Shown here: positions 7,154 to 15,374 of the stretch, in pieces | How the letters are laid out: each line of letters starts with the position of its first letter | Position numbering within the stretch: position 1 is the stretch's first letter | Assembly (NCBI GenBank): GCA_041676645.1 | Contig: JBAYRO010000054.1 | Coordinates: 1-19,307, forward strand | Direction of reading: 5' to 3' | Origin: JAMLIN01 sp041676645 | Lineage (GTDB): Bacteria > Pseudomonadota > Gammaproteobacteria > Burkholderiales > Burkholderiaceae_E | Length of the DNA: 19,307 nt | Position numbers and translations under genes: made by a program | The notes under the pieces: generated by a model | The model's input: only the letters and a program-made list of their open reading frames with translations | Told to the model about the DNA's origin: nothing | Databases searched by the model: none

Positions 7154-8221
7154 ATGTACGACAAGGACCCACTGTCCGCGCTGCAAGCGCTGGAAGCCGC
7201 GCAGCGGCTCGCCTTCGCGCCGCTCGCGTTCCAGGCGAGCGCGGTGCTGCGCGACCGGGGCATCCTGGCCGCGATCGCCGCCGCCGATCCCGACGAGGGC
7301 GTGACGATCGACGAAGTCGCCGCAGCGACCGGCCTGTCGGTGTATGCGATCCGGGTCCTGCTCGAGGCGGGCCTCGGTCTGCACATCGTCTGGCGCCGCG
7401 ATGGACGCTTCCATCTGGGTCGGCTCGGACACTTCCTGCTCAATGACGAGATGACGCGCGTCAACTTCGATTTCACGCGCGATGTCTGCTACCAGGCGGC
7501 GGCGCACCTGGACGAATCCCTGCGCGAGCAGCGCCCCGCCGGCCTCGCGACGCTCGGCCCGTGGAAGACGCTCTACGAAGGCCTCTCGAACATGCCGGAG
7601 CCCGCCGGCAGCAGCTGGCATGCCTTCGACCACTTCTACTCCGACCGCGCCTTCCCGGCCATCGTCGAGAAACTGGCGCGCACGCCGCCCGCGCGCCTGC
7701 TCGACGTGGGCTGCAACACCGGCAAGTTCGCCCAGGCCTGCCTGGAGGCGATGCCCTCGCTCGAGGTCGGCCTGGTCGACCTGCCCCGGCAACTGGCGCG
7801 CGCGCGCACCCGCCTCGATGGGGCGGGCCTGCTCGAGCGCGCGAGCTTCCATCCCCTCGACATGCTCGATCCCGCCGGCGAGCTTCCCGGCGGGTATCCG
7901 CTCATCTGGATGAGCCAGTTTCTCGACTGCTTTTCCGAGGACCAGATAACGGACATACTTGGCAAGGTGGGAAGGGCGCTGTCGCCCGACGGGCGCCTGT
8001 GGATCCTGGAACTGTTCTGGGACAGGCAGCGCTTCGAGGCGGCCGCCTTCAGTCTGCAGCAGACGTCGCTGTATTTCAGCTGCGTCGCGAACGGTAACAG
8101 CCAGATGTACGACTCCGCCGTGTTCCTGCGCCTGATCGAACGCTCGGGCCTCATCATCGAAGCATCGACCGACGGCGTGGGCGGGTTCCATACCCTGCTC
8201 GAATGCCGTCCAGGGAACTGA
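7154..8221 (+). CDS. SAM-dependent methyltransferase with N-terminal winged-helix domain
   Basis: A 355-residue protein with the architecture of small-molecule O/C-methyltransferases. The N-terminal helical/winged-helix dimerisation part (about 15-100) includes TIDEVAAATGLSVYAIRVLLEAG. A Rossmann domain follows, with SAM motif LLDVGCNTGKF (182-192), an acidic strand-2 end (GLVDLP) and the post-I motifs PLIWMSQFLDCF and LSPDGRLWILE. Aryl polyene clusters use a methyltransferase on the phenolic head group, so ring methylation is the best guess, but the acceptor is not visible in sequence. The ribosome-binding site is a GGAG a few bases upstream. It is 7 bases from the ketosynthase. Confidence 0.88.
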   Translation: MYDKDPLSALQALEAAQRLAFAPLAFQASAVLRDRGILAAIAAADPDEGVTIDEVAAATGLSVYAIRVLLEAGLGLHIVWRRDGRFHLGRLGHFLLNDEMTRVNFDFTRDVCYQAAAHLDESLREQRPAGLATLGPWKTLYEGLSNMPEPAGSSWHAFDHFYSDRAFPAIVEKLARTPPARLLDVGCNTGKFAQACLEAMPSLEVGLVDLPRQLARARTRLDGAGLLERASFHPLDMLDPAGELPGGYPLIWMSQFLDCFSEDQITDILGKVGRALSPDGRLWILELFWDRQRFEAAAFSLQQTSLYFSCVANGNSQMYDSAVFLRLIERSGLIIEASTDGVGGFHTLLECRPGN

Positions 8222-8228
8222 AGCACGG

Positions 8229-9428
8229 ATGTCGAATCCTCCCGGCAAGTCCGTCCTCGGCCTGGTCGCCAGCAGCGTCGTCCATGCCGCCGGCCACGAC
8301 CCGGAGTCCCTGTGGCGCGCCGCGGTCGAGGGCCGCACGGGCTTGCGCCGCAACGACCTCGACTGGTGCTCGCTCGACGGCTGGCTGGGCCGGGTGCCCG
8401 GGGTCGAGGACGCGGCGCTGGCGCCGGAATTCGCGCAATGGGACTGCCGCAACCATCGCCTGGCATGGCTCGCGCTACGCGATGCCGACTTCGCGCAAGC
8501 CGTCGCGGCCGCCGTCACCCGTCATGGGGCGCCACGCGTAGGGCTGCTGCTGGGCACCAGCACCTCGGGTATCCGCGCCACCGAGCAAGCCTACGCGCGC
8601 CGCCGCGACGACGGGCGCTGGCCGACCGACTTTTCCTGGCGGCACCAGCACTCGGCCGACAGCATCGCGCGCTTCGCTGCCGCGGTACTCGGCGTGCAGG
8701 GGCCGATGAGCGTGCTCACGACCGCCTGCTCGTCGAGCGCGAAGGTCTTCCTCACGGCCCAGCGCTGGATCGACGCCGGCCTGGTGGACGCTGCGGTGGT
8801 CGGCGGCGCCGACAGCCTGTGCCTTTCGACCCTGCACGGCTTCGATGCCCTGCAGTTGCTGTCCGATGATGTCTGCCGGCCCTTCGACGCCGGGCGTCGC
8901 GGCATCTCGATCGGCGAGGCCGCCGGCTTCGTGCTGCTCGCCCGCGAACCCGCGGCGGTCAGCCTGGCGGGCGGCGGCGAATCGAGCGACGCCTACCACA
9001 TGTCGGCGCCCCATCCCGAGGGACGCGGAGCCCGCGATGCCATGCGGGCCGCCCTCGACGCTGCGGGACTGGAGCCGCGGGACATCGGCTACGTCAATGC
9101 GCATGGCACCGCCACTCCCGCCAACGACCGCGCCGAAGCCGCGGCGCTGGCCAGCGTGTTCGGCGCCCATGGCGTGCCGGTGTCCTCGAACAAGGGCATT
9201 ACGGGGCATACCCTCGGCGCCTGCGGCGTGGTCGATGCCATCGTCACCGCGAAGGCGCTCGAGAACGAGCTCCTGCCGCCCTCGGCCATGGTCCGCGAGG
9301 TCGACGCCAGCCTGCCGGTCGACGTCTTGCGCGAGGCGCGTCCGGCGCGCGGCATCCGGCATGCCATGAGCAACAACTTCGGTTTCGGCGGCAGCAACTG
9401 CACGCTCGTGTTCCGACGGACGGGTTGA
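8229..9428 (+). CDS. 3-oxoacyl-ACP synthase (ketosynthase), ApeO/FabF-like
   Basis: A 399-residue thiolase-fold ketosynthase that would elongate the ACP-bound chain with malonyl-ACP. The complete catalytic triad is visible: Cys167 in TTACSSSAK, His292 in NAHGTATPAND, and His327 in NKGITGHTLGACG. A C-terminal NNFGFGGSN glycine motif completes the family pattern. The length is close to FabF. It is immediately followed, after one base, by a protein without the triad, the arrangement of a KS/CLF heterodimer. In aryl polyene systems such a pair performs the iterative elongations. Start ATG 8229 is 7 bases after the methyltransferase stop. Confidence 0.95.
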   Translation: MSNPPGKSVLGLVASSVVHAAGHDPESLWRAAVEGRTGLRRNDLDWCSLDGWLGRVPGVEDAALAPEFAQWDCRNHRLAWLALRDADFAQAVAAAVTRHGAPRVGLLLGTSTSGIRATEQAYARRRDDGRWPTDFSWRHQHSADSIARFAAAVLGVQGPMSVLTTACSSSAKVFLTAQRWIDAGLVDAAVVGGADSLCLSTLHGFDALQLLSDDVCRPFDAGRRGISIGEAAGFVLLAREPAAVSLAGGGESSDAYHMSAPHPEGRGARDAMRAALDAAGLEPRDIGYVNAHGTATPANDRAEAAALASVFGAHGVPVSSNKGITGHTLGACGVVDAIVTAKALENELLPPSAMVREVDASLPVDVLREARPARGIRHAMSNNFGFGGSNCTLVFRRTG

Positions 9429-9429
9429 G

Positions 9430-10245
9430 ATGGCTCCCTTGCGCTTCGGCCTCCATGCGATCGGGCTCCTCGCCCCGGGGTTCGACGACCTGTCTGAACT
9501 GCGCGGCGCGATCCGCGCCGGTGTGCCACCGACCGACGATGTGCCGACGCCCCTGCCGGCGCCGGCCGGCCTGCCGGCCAACGAGCGCCGGCGCGCCAGC
9601 CAGGCGGTGCGCCTCGTCCTGGCCTGCGCCGAGCGCGCGCTCGCCGACAGTCCGTTCGCCGCTGCCGAACTGCGCACCGTGTGCGCCACCGACGAGGGCG
9701 CCGGGGAGGTTTCGCTGCGGATGCTCGAGACGCTCGCCACCGATCGCCAGGTCTCGCCGCTCGTGTTCCCGAACTCCGTCTACAACGCGCCCTCCGGCAA
9801 CCTGTCGATCGCCCATGGCAATCGCGAAGCGGCCAATGTCGTCAGCTTCGGCTTCGAGAGCTTCGCCAGCGGGCTCCTGTGCGCCGTGGTCGACGCGAGC
9901 GCCGACCATCGTCCCGTGATGCTGGTGTCCTACGACCCGGCGATGCCCGAGCCGCTCGCCGAGCTCCAGCCGGTCAGCCGCTCGACCGGCTGCGCCTGGA
10001 TCCTCGCCGCCGATGGCGTGCCCACCGAAAACCCGCCGATGGCGCGCTTCGAGCTCAGCCTGGTCGATCCGGCGCAGGCGCCCGCGAGTCCCCTGCCCGG
10101 ATGGCTGGCCCCCTGGTGGGCCGGGCACAGCAGCGCCAGCGCCTTCGCGGCACTGGGGCTGCTCGAGGCCCCGGCCGGGAGCCGCTTCAGCATGTCCCTG
10201 GGGGGACGGACACTGGTGCTGGACCGCCTCGGGGACGGAGCATGA
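9430..10245 (+). CDS. Ketosynthase-like chain length factor, ApeC-like (PF13723-type)
   Basis: A 271-residue protein resembling the N-terminal half of a ketosynthase. The segment FPNSVYNAPSGNLSIAHGN (113-131) and SFGFESFASGLL (139-150) match the short ketosynthase-like family used as partner of the catalytic KS. No TACSS cysteine and no NAHGT or GHTLG histidine motifs are present, so it cannot condense by itself. Known pairs of this kind set chain length and stabilise the KS. The start is 1 base after the KS stop, and its stop overlaps the next gene (ATGA), as expected for stoichiometric expression. It is not a truncated pseudogene: the length is normal for this family. Confidence 0.85.
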   Translation: MAPLRFGLHAIGLLAPGFDDLSELRGAIRAGVPPTDDVPTPLPAPAGLPANERRRASQAVRLVLACAERALADSPFAAAELRTVCATDEGAGEVSLRMLETLATDRQVSPLVFPNSVYNAPSGNLSIAHGNREAANVVSFGFESFASGLLCAVVDASADHRPVMLVSYDPAMPEPLAELQPVSRSTGCAWILAADGVPTENPPMARFELSLVDPAQAPASPLPGWLAPWWAGHSSASAFAALGLLEAPAGSRFSMSLGGRTLVLDRLGDGA

Positions 10246-10676
10246 AGCTCGACCATGCCGCGATCGCCCGCCGCGTGCCGCACGCCGGCGCGATGTGCCT
10301 GCTCGATACGGTCGTCGACTGGAACGGCCACAGCATCGAATGCGAAGCGGTCGAACCCGGTCCGGCGCATCCGCTCGCGCGCGAGGGTCGCCTGCCCGCG
10401 ATCGCCGCCGCCGAGTACGCGGCCCAGGCAACCGCCGTGCATGGCGCGCTGCTCGATGGCATCGACGGCGCCCGGCCCGGGATGCTGGCCAAGCTCTCGG
10501 GAATCGAGCTGGGTGCCGACCCGGTGCCACCCGGAGGCGGTCGGCTGGCGATCCGCTGCGAACTGCTCGGCCGAACCGACGGCGGCAGCCAGTACGAATT
10601 CATCGTCTCCAACCGCGGCGGCCTGCTCGCCAGTGGCCGGCTGATCGTCGCCACCCGCAACGGGCCCGCAGCATGA
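10242..10676 (+). CDS. Hotdog-fold dehydratase, ApeP-like
   Basis: A 144-residue hotdog protein beginning with RRVPHAGAMCLLDTVVDW (10-27), the characteristic PHxGxMxLLD motif of the aryl-polyene/xanthomonadin dehydratase family; His14 is the likely catalytic residue. The central helix segment (PAIAAAEYAAQATAVHGAL) resembles hotdog dehydratases that act on ACP-bound chains. It probably works as or with the second dehydratase of the cluster; in characterised aryl polyene systems two hotdog proteins are used. ATG 10242 overlaps the CLF stop by 4 bases. FabG follows after 13 bases. Confidence 0.86.
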   Translation: MKLDHAAIARRVPHAGAMCLLDTVVDWNGHSIECEAVEPGPAHPLAREGRLPAIAAAEYAAQATAVHGALLDGIDGARPGMLAKLSGIELGADPVPPGGGRLAIRCELLGRTDGGSQYEFIVSNRGGLLASGRLIVATRNGPAA

Positions 10677-10689
10677 GGCCGACGCCACC

Positions 10690-11454
10690 ATGAATGCTTC
10701 CCCCAGGACGGCTTCCGGCAAGCCGGAAGAAAATCCGCGCCGGGCGCTCGTCACTGGTGGCAGCGGCGACATCGGCGCCGCGATCTGTCGCGCCCTGGCC
10801 GCCAGCGGCATGCACGTGATCATCCATGCGAATACCGGCATCGACCGCGCACGCGCCCTTGCCGATGACATCCGCGCGACGGGCGGCCGTGCCGAGGCGA
10901 TCTCCTTCGACATCGCCGATGATGCGCAGGTCGCCGAGGCCGTTGCCGCGATCCTCGCGACCGGGCCGGTGCAGGTCCTCGTCAACAACGCCGGGATGCA
11001 CCGCGACGCGCTGATGGCGGGCATGGAGCGGTCGGCCTGGCACGAAGTCATCGACACCAACCTCAACGGGTTCTTCCGGGTGACCCAGCCCCTGCTGCTG
11101 CCGATGGTGCGCACCCGCTGGGGCCGGATCATCAACATCGGGTCCGTCACGGGCCAGGCCGGCAACCGTGGCCAGGCCAACTACGCGGCCGCCAAGGCGG
11201 GCTTGCAGGGCGCGAGCCGCGCGCTGGCGCTGGAGCTGGCCGGGCGCGGCATCACGGTCAATGTCGTGGCGCCGGGCGTGATCGCCACCGACATGGCCGC
11301 CAGCGCGTTCCCCGAGGAGCGGATCAAGGCCCTGGTGCCGGCGGGCCGGGCCGGCCGCCCCGATGAAGTCGCGGCGCTCGTCGCCTTCCTTGCGTCCGAT
11401 GCCTCCGGCTACATCACCGGCCAGGTCATCGGCATCAATGGTGGCATGTACTGA
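10690..11454 (+). CDS. fabG: 3-oxoacyl-ACP reductase, FabG/ApeQ-like
   Basis: A 254-residue classical short-chain dehydrogenase that would reduce 3-oxoacyl-ACP to 3-hydroxyacyl-ACP with NADPH. Visible motifs: dinucleotide-binding TGGSGDIG (22-29), NNAG (99-102), Asn125 in NLNG, catalytic Ser152, Tyr165 and Lys169 (YAAAK), and the substrate-loop/PG motif VVAPGVIATDM. The C-terminus GQVIGINGGMY is typical of FabG. An extra 16 or so residues precede the Rossmann fold. The symbol reflects family; a dedicated cluster paralogue is more likely than the housekeeping enzyme, given the KS/CLF/DH neighbours. Confidence 0.93.
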   Translation: MNASPRTASGKPEENPRRALVTGGSGDIGAAICRALAASGMHVIIHANTGIDRARALADDIRATGGRAEAISFDIADDAQVAEAVAAILATGPVQVLVNNAGMHRDALMAGMERSAWHEVIDTNLNGFFRVTQPLLLPMVRTRWGRIINIGSVTGQAGNRGQANYAAAKAGLQGASRALALELAGRGITVNVVAPGVIATDMAASAFPEERIKALVPAGRAGRPDEVAALVAFLASDASGYITGQVIGINGGMY

Positions 11455-11455
11455 G

Positions 11456-12361
11456 ATGGGTGCGCCGGACGAACGGATGGGCATGACGGGCGAACAGACG
11501 AGGATGCCGGACGACCTCGATCCGCGGCCATCGTGGGACCACGCCTGGATCGTCATTCCCGCCTACGACGAGGCGCGCACGATCCGCAAGCTGGCGCTCG
11601 GCGCCCTGGCCCGCTGCCCGCGGGTGATCGTCGTCGACGATGGCTCGCGCGATGGCACCGTGGCCGAGCTCGACGGCCTGCCGGTGGTCGTGCTGCGCCA
11701 CGAGGAGAACCGCGGCAAGGCAGCGAGCCTGCGCACGGCCTTCGAGTACGCCCTGGCCCGGCAGGCCGACTGCGTCATCACGCTGGACGGCGACGGCCAG
11801 CACGATCCCGCCGACACCGAGCTGCTGCTGTCGACATGGCGGTCGCACCCACAGCGCATCGTCATCGGTTCGCGCCTGCATGACCGATCCAACTTCCCGC
11901 GGGCGCGCTACAACGCGAACAAGTTCGCCTGTTTCTGGATCTCCTGGGCCGCCGGCCACCCGATCGCGGATTCGCAGTCCGGCTACCGGGTCTATCCGCG
12001 CGAGGTCATGCGCATTGCACTGGGACCGCGGATCCGCGGCAGCCGCTTCACCTTCGAGAGCGAGATCCTGATCGAAGCGGCGCACCGGGGGCATCCGACG
12101 CTCGCCGTCGCAATCCCCGGGCACTATCCGGCCAATGCGCGGCCGAGCCATTTCCGGCCGGTGGTCGACATCGGCAAGATCGTCATCATGGTGGCCGGCC
12201 GCTTGCTGCGCCAGGGCATGGCGCCGCGCGGCCTGTGGCGCAGCCTGGGCACGGCGAGCGTCCTCCCCGGCCGGCGCGATGATGACGCAAGGCCAGCGCC
12301 CGCCGAAGCGGATCCGAAGCCGACGGCGAAGGACGCATCACTGGACGCCCCCACACGATGA
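11456..12361 (+). CDS. Family 2 glycosyltransferase (DPM1/polyisoprenyl-phosphate-type)
   Basis: A 301-residue GT-A fold glycosyltransferase. Motifs: IPAYDE (34-39), VVDDGSRDGT (59-68), the DxD-type metal/sugar-nucleotide site DGDGQH (111-116), NRGKAASLRTAF, and the ADSQSGYRVYPREVM acceptor-loop segment. A short hydrophobic stretch (DIGKIVIMVAGRLL) follows the catalytic domain, and a low-complexity Pro/Ala/Lys tail closes the protein. It probably glycosylates the product or its lipid carrier at the cytoplasmic membrane. The start is uncertain: ATG 11456 is one base after the FabG stop, but Met8, Met10 and Met17 are also possible before the conserved domain. The stop overlaps the ABC ATPase start (ATGA). 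Confidence 0.88.
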   Translation: MGAPDERMGMTGEQTRMPDDLDPRPSWDHAWIVIPAYDEARTIRKLALGALARCPRVIVVDDGSRDGTVAELDGLPVVVLRHEENRGKAASLRTAFEYALARQADCVITLDGDGQHDPADTELLLSTWRSHPQRIVIGSRLHDRSNFPRARYNANKFACFWISWAAGHPIADSQSGYRVYPREVMRIALGPRIRGSRFTFESEILIEAAHRGHPTLAVAIPGHYPANARPSHFRPVVDIGKIVIMVAGRLLRQGMAPRGLWRSLGTASVLPGRRDDDARPAPAEADPKPTAKDASLDAPTR

Positions 12362-13101
12362 ACCCGGACGGGTCGGTCCTGGTCGAAGCCGAAGGACTCC
12401 TCTACCAGTACCCGAACAGCTCCGCGCCGGCGATCGACGGCGTCGACCTGCGGCTCGTCGCCGGCGAGGCCATCGGACTGCTGGGCCCGAACGGGGCCGG
12501 CAAGTCGACGCTGATCGACCTGCTGATCGGGCTGCGGCACCCCTCGCGCGGCGCGATCCGCCGACGCGCCAAGCCGCCGCCGACGATCGCCTGGGTGCCG
12601 CAGGAATACGCGCTCTATCCGGCGCTGGAATGCGGCGAGAACCTGCGCCTCTTCGCGGACATGCTCGACATCGACCGGCGGGAGGCGACGCGCCGGATCG
12701 ACGCGGCGATCGAGACCTGCCGCCTCGGCGAGTTCATCGACCGCCAGGCCCAGCGCTGCTCCGGCGGCGTGCGCCGCCGCCTCAACCTCGCGATCGCGCT
12801 GCTTGCGCAGCCCGACGTCCTGCTGCTCGACGAACCTACCGCGGGCGTCGATCCGCAGTCGCGCGCCTTCCTTCTCGACCGGGTGCGCGAGCTGGTGCGC
12901 GACGGCACCGCCGTCCTCTATGCGAGCCACTACATGGAGGAAGTCAGCGACGTCTGCTCGCGCATCCTCCTGCTCGACCATGGCCGTGTGCTCGCCAGCG
13001 GCGAGCTCGATGCCCTGCTGGCGAGCGCCGGCGACGGCGAACCGCATGCCGACCTCGAAGCCCTCTTCATGCACTACACCAGCCGATCCCTGCGGGACTG
13101 A
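12358..13101 (+). CDS. ABC transporter ATP-binding protein
   Basis: A 247-residue ATPase subunit. Walker A is GPNGAGKST (43-51), the Q-loop glutamine is in VPQEYALYP (about 82), Walker B is VLLLDEP (154-160) followed by TAGVDPQS, and the switch histidine is in YASHYMEE (about 191). The signature is CSGGVRRR (134-141) rather than the usual LSGGQ, a degenerate form seen in DrrA/CcmA-type exporters. Together with the permease 6 bases downstream it forms an export ABC system. Position at the end of the operon suggests it moves the lipid-linked or glycosylated product across the inner membrane. Confidence 0.94.
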   Translation: MNPDGSVLVEAEGLLYQYPNSSAPAIDGVDLRLVAGEAIGLLGPNGAGKSTLIDLLIGLRHPSRGAIRRRAKPPPTIAWVPQEYALYPALECGENLRLFADMLDIDRREATRRIDAAIETCRLGEFIDRQAQRCSGGVRRRLNLAIALLAQPDVLLLDEPTAGVDPQSRAFLLDRVRELVRDGTAVLYASHYMEEVSDVCSRILLLDHGRVLASGELDALLASAGDGEPHADLEALFMHYTSRSLRD

Positions 13102-13107
13102 AACGAG

Positions 13108-14373
13108 ATGAGCCCGACGCGAGCCGCCCTGCGCGCACGCCAGCTGTACCGGCTGGCCGCCAAGGAATGGCGGCTGCTCGCCCGCAATCCCCACGGCCTG
13201 GCGGTCCTGTTCTTCATGCCGGCGCTCTTCGTGCTGATCATGTCCCTGACCATGAAGAACTCGCTGGTCGATCGGCCGCCCCTGCCGAGCACCGGCTGGC
13301 TCGTCGAGGACACCAGCCCGCCGGCGACGCAGTGGGCCCGGCAATGGCGGGAGCAGCATCCAGCGCAGGTATTCGAATCGGCAGCCGCCCTCGAGCAGGC
13401 CGTCGCCGCCCGGGAGGTGGAAGCCGGCGTCCGGGTGAAGGCGGGCTGGCTCGGCGAGGACGGCCGGCCACGGGCGGACCGGGTCGAGATCTGGCTCGGC
13501 AACCGGATCCAGCCGGCGGCGGCGGCAAGGCTGCGAGCCGAGCTCGGCTACTCGATCATGCGAGCCGGCATGCGGATGGCGGCCGCCGAGGCGGGTCCCT
13601 TCGCCAGCGCGATGCTGGCCGATGCCGGGCCGACGGAACTGCTCGCCGGCGATGCCGCGCCCGGCATCCGCTATCTGTACGAGATCCAGTCGGGCCGGAC
13701 GATGACGGCGGTGCAGCAGAGCGTGCCGGCGTGGCTCGTGTTCGGCATGTTCTTCGTCGTCATCCCGATCGCCGGCGTGCTGATCCAGGAGCGCAACGAC
13801 GGCACCCTCGTGCGACTCGCCACCTTCGGAGTGACGCCGGGAGTCGCGCTCGCCAGCAAGTTCCTCGCCTTCGTCCTGCTCAACTGGATCCAGCTCGGCT
13901 TCATGCTTATGGTCGGCCGCTGGCTGGTGCCGCTGTTCGGCGGCGACTCGCTCAGTCTCGACGTCCATCCGGGCTGGTTCGTGCTCATGGTCGCGGCCAC
14001 CAGCGCCGCCGCGGTCGGCCTCGCACTCGCGATCGCCGCCTGGACCCGGACCTTCGAGCATGCCGCGGCGCTGGGCGGCGGACTGAACGTCGTGCTGGGC
14101 GCGATCGCAGGCGTGATGGTCCCGCGCATGCTCATGCCGCCGAACATGCAGGTCCTGTCGGAATGGTCGCCCATGGGCTGGGCACTCGACGGCCTGCAGT
14201 CGGTGTTCCTCGGCGATCCCGACATGGCGACGATCCTGCCCCGCGCCGCCCTGCTCTGCGGCTTCGCGGCAGCGTGCATGGCGATCGGGTGGTGGCCCTT
14301 GCGCCGGATCGGCCGACGGGAAATGAGGGAAATGGGGTCAGACACGATTATCGCGAGCGATAATCGTGTCTGA
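13108..14373 (+). CDS. ABC-2 type transporter permease
   Basis: A 421-residue membrane subunit with ABC2_membrane_3 layout: one N-terminal transmembrane helix (about 32-48), a large extracytoplasmic domain (about 50-205), then about five helices (208-225, 248-268, 290-311, 322-338, 380-397). The conserved ERNDGTLVRL segment (228-237) is the coupling region after the second helix. It pairs with the upstream ATPase. The natural C-terminus appears replaced: residues 407-421 and the TGA stop are encoded by palindrome R3, so the last 15 residues are repeat-derived. The original end was probably just after the final basic stretch PLRRIGRRE. Confidence 0.92.
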   Translation: MSPTRAALRARQLYRLAAKEWRLLARNPHGLAVLFFMPALFVLIMSLTMKNSLVDRPPLPSTGWLVEDTSPPATQWARQWREQHPAQVFESAAALEQAVAAREVEAGVRVKAGWLGEDGRPRADRVEIWLGNRIQPAAAARLRAELGYSIMRAGMRMAAAEAGPFASAMLADAGPTELLAGDAAPGIRYLYEIQSGRTMTAVQQSVPAWLVFGMFFVVIPIAGVLIQERNDGTLVRLATFGVTPGVALASKFLAFVLLNWIQLGFMLMVGRWLVPLFGGDSLSLDVHPGWFVLMVAATSAAAVGLALAIAAWTRTFEHAAALGGGLNVVLGAIAGVMVPRMLMPPNMQVLSEWSPMGWALDGLQSVFLGDPDMATILPRAALLCGFAAACMAIGWWPLRRIGRREMREMGSDTIIASDNRV

Positions 14374-14386
14374 CCCCATTTCCCTC
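14325..14386. repeat. Palindromic element R3 (30 + 2 + 30 bases)
   Basis: Perfect inverted repeat with arms 14325-14354 and 14357-14386 and loop GA; the longest-armed copy. The core ATGGGGTCAGAC is conserved; the inner arm is GATTATCGC. It separates two convergent genes and contributes to both: the permease stop (14371-14373) lies inside it, and the oxidoreductase stop (14385-14387) overlaps its right end. No T-tract follows on either side, so it is not a textbook intrinsic terminator, although the hairpin could block both transcripts. Confidence 0.93.
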
Positions 14387-15374
14387 AGGATAGCGAGACG
14401 GCGATCCGGTGGCAGGCGTTGCGCGCACGCTCCATCGGCTGGCGCTCCCCCGCGGTGTCGGTGGCCCGCGCGATGATGGACGTCGCGCCGGCGATCCGCT
14501 CGCGCGCGATGCGCAACTCGAACTTCTGCCAGGCATGGCCGCGACGCGCCTCGACTTCCGCGTCGATCCAGCTCCCGCCCTCGTCGAAACTGAGCTCGAC
14601 GCGGGCAATACCCTTCGCGGCCCAGCTGCGGCCCCAGACATGGACCGGATCGCCCTCGACGGTCGCGCGGTCGGCTGGGGCGACGATGACCGCATCGGGC
14701 GGCGCTTCCCAGACCGGCAGCGGTTCGGCTTGCCCGCCATCTGCGCGCAGCGGGCCCGGATCGTTGTAGACGCGGGTCGTGGTGATGGCCGGCGAGCGCC
14801 GGTCGGCGACATGCAGACGGCAGAGCCACTTCACCGAATTGGTGCCGTAGAAGCCGGGTACCAGCAGGCGCAGCGGGAAGCCATGCTCGGGCGGCAGCGG
14901 CTCTCCGTTCATCTCCCAGGCAAGCAGCACGTCACCAGCGGCGACGCGCGCGAGCGGCACGTCCTTGATGTAGGCATCGGCGCTCCAGTCGGCATAGCTG
15001 CCGTGGTCAGGCCCATAGGCCCAGACGAAGCTCGCCGCCGGGTCGGCGCCGACGTCCTCCAGCACATCGCGTAGGTCGGCGCCAGCCCATACCGCGTTGG
15101 AGGCGTTGCGCGTGTTGATCGTCGGATCGTCGGGGAAGCCGGCGCACTTGAAGAAGGTCTCGACCTCGCGGCGGGCAAAGCGCCCGAGATCATCGAGCCC
15201 GAGGGACGTCGGCAGCGCCACCATCCCGTCGATGTGCAGGCGCCAGTCCGCCAACGCGATGCGCGGCACCCCGAAATGCGCGAGGACGAAGTGATCGGCG
15301 TTCGACGTGACCGGATCGACCAGCGCGTGGATCGGCACCCGATGCCGGAAGGTGGTATCTGGCGACATCTCCAT
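14385..15374 (-). other. Possible separate oxidoreductase gene (internal start)
   Basis: If the R4 bridge is not translated through, the molybdopterin protein could start at ATG 15374 or ATG 15368 (MEMSPDTTFRH...), giving about 329 residues, a complete catalytic plus dimerisation pair. Neither start has a convincing ribosome-binding site at normal spacing. Translation could therefore depend on the upstream MFS frame, or on the fusion itself. Kept as an alternative to the single fused gene. Confidence 0.4.

Noticed and set aside
6407..8518. 703-codon minus-strand frame opposite LolA and the methyltransferase
   Set aside because: It spans two clear plus-strand genes and their gap, and shows no domain motifs; a GC-driven shadow frame.
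9430..10245. The short ketosynthase-like gene as a truncated pseudogene
   Set aside because: Its length and motifs match the short KS-like partner family; it is flanked by tight overlaps and has no frameshift or internal stop.
12124..14061. 645-codon minus-strand frame opposite the ABC transporter genes
   Set aside because: The plus strand carries Walker motifs and transmembrane helices in the correct frame; the antisense product is a charged repetitive sequence with no motif.
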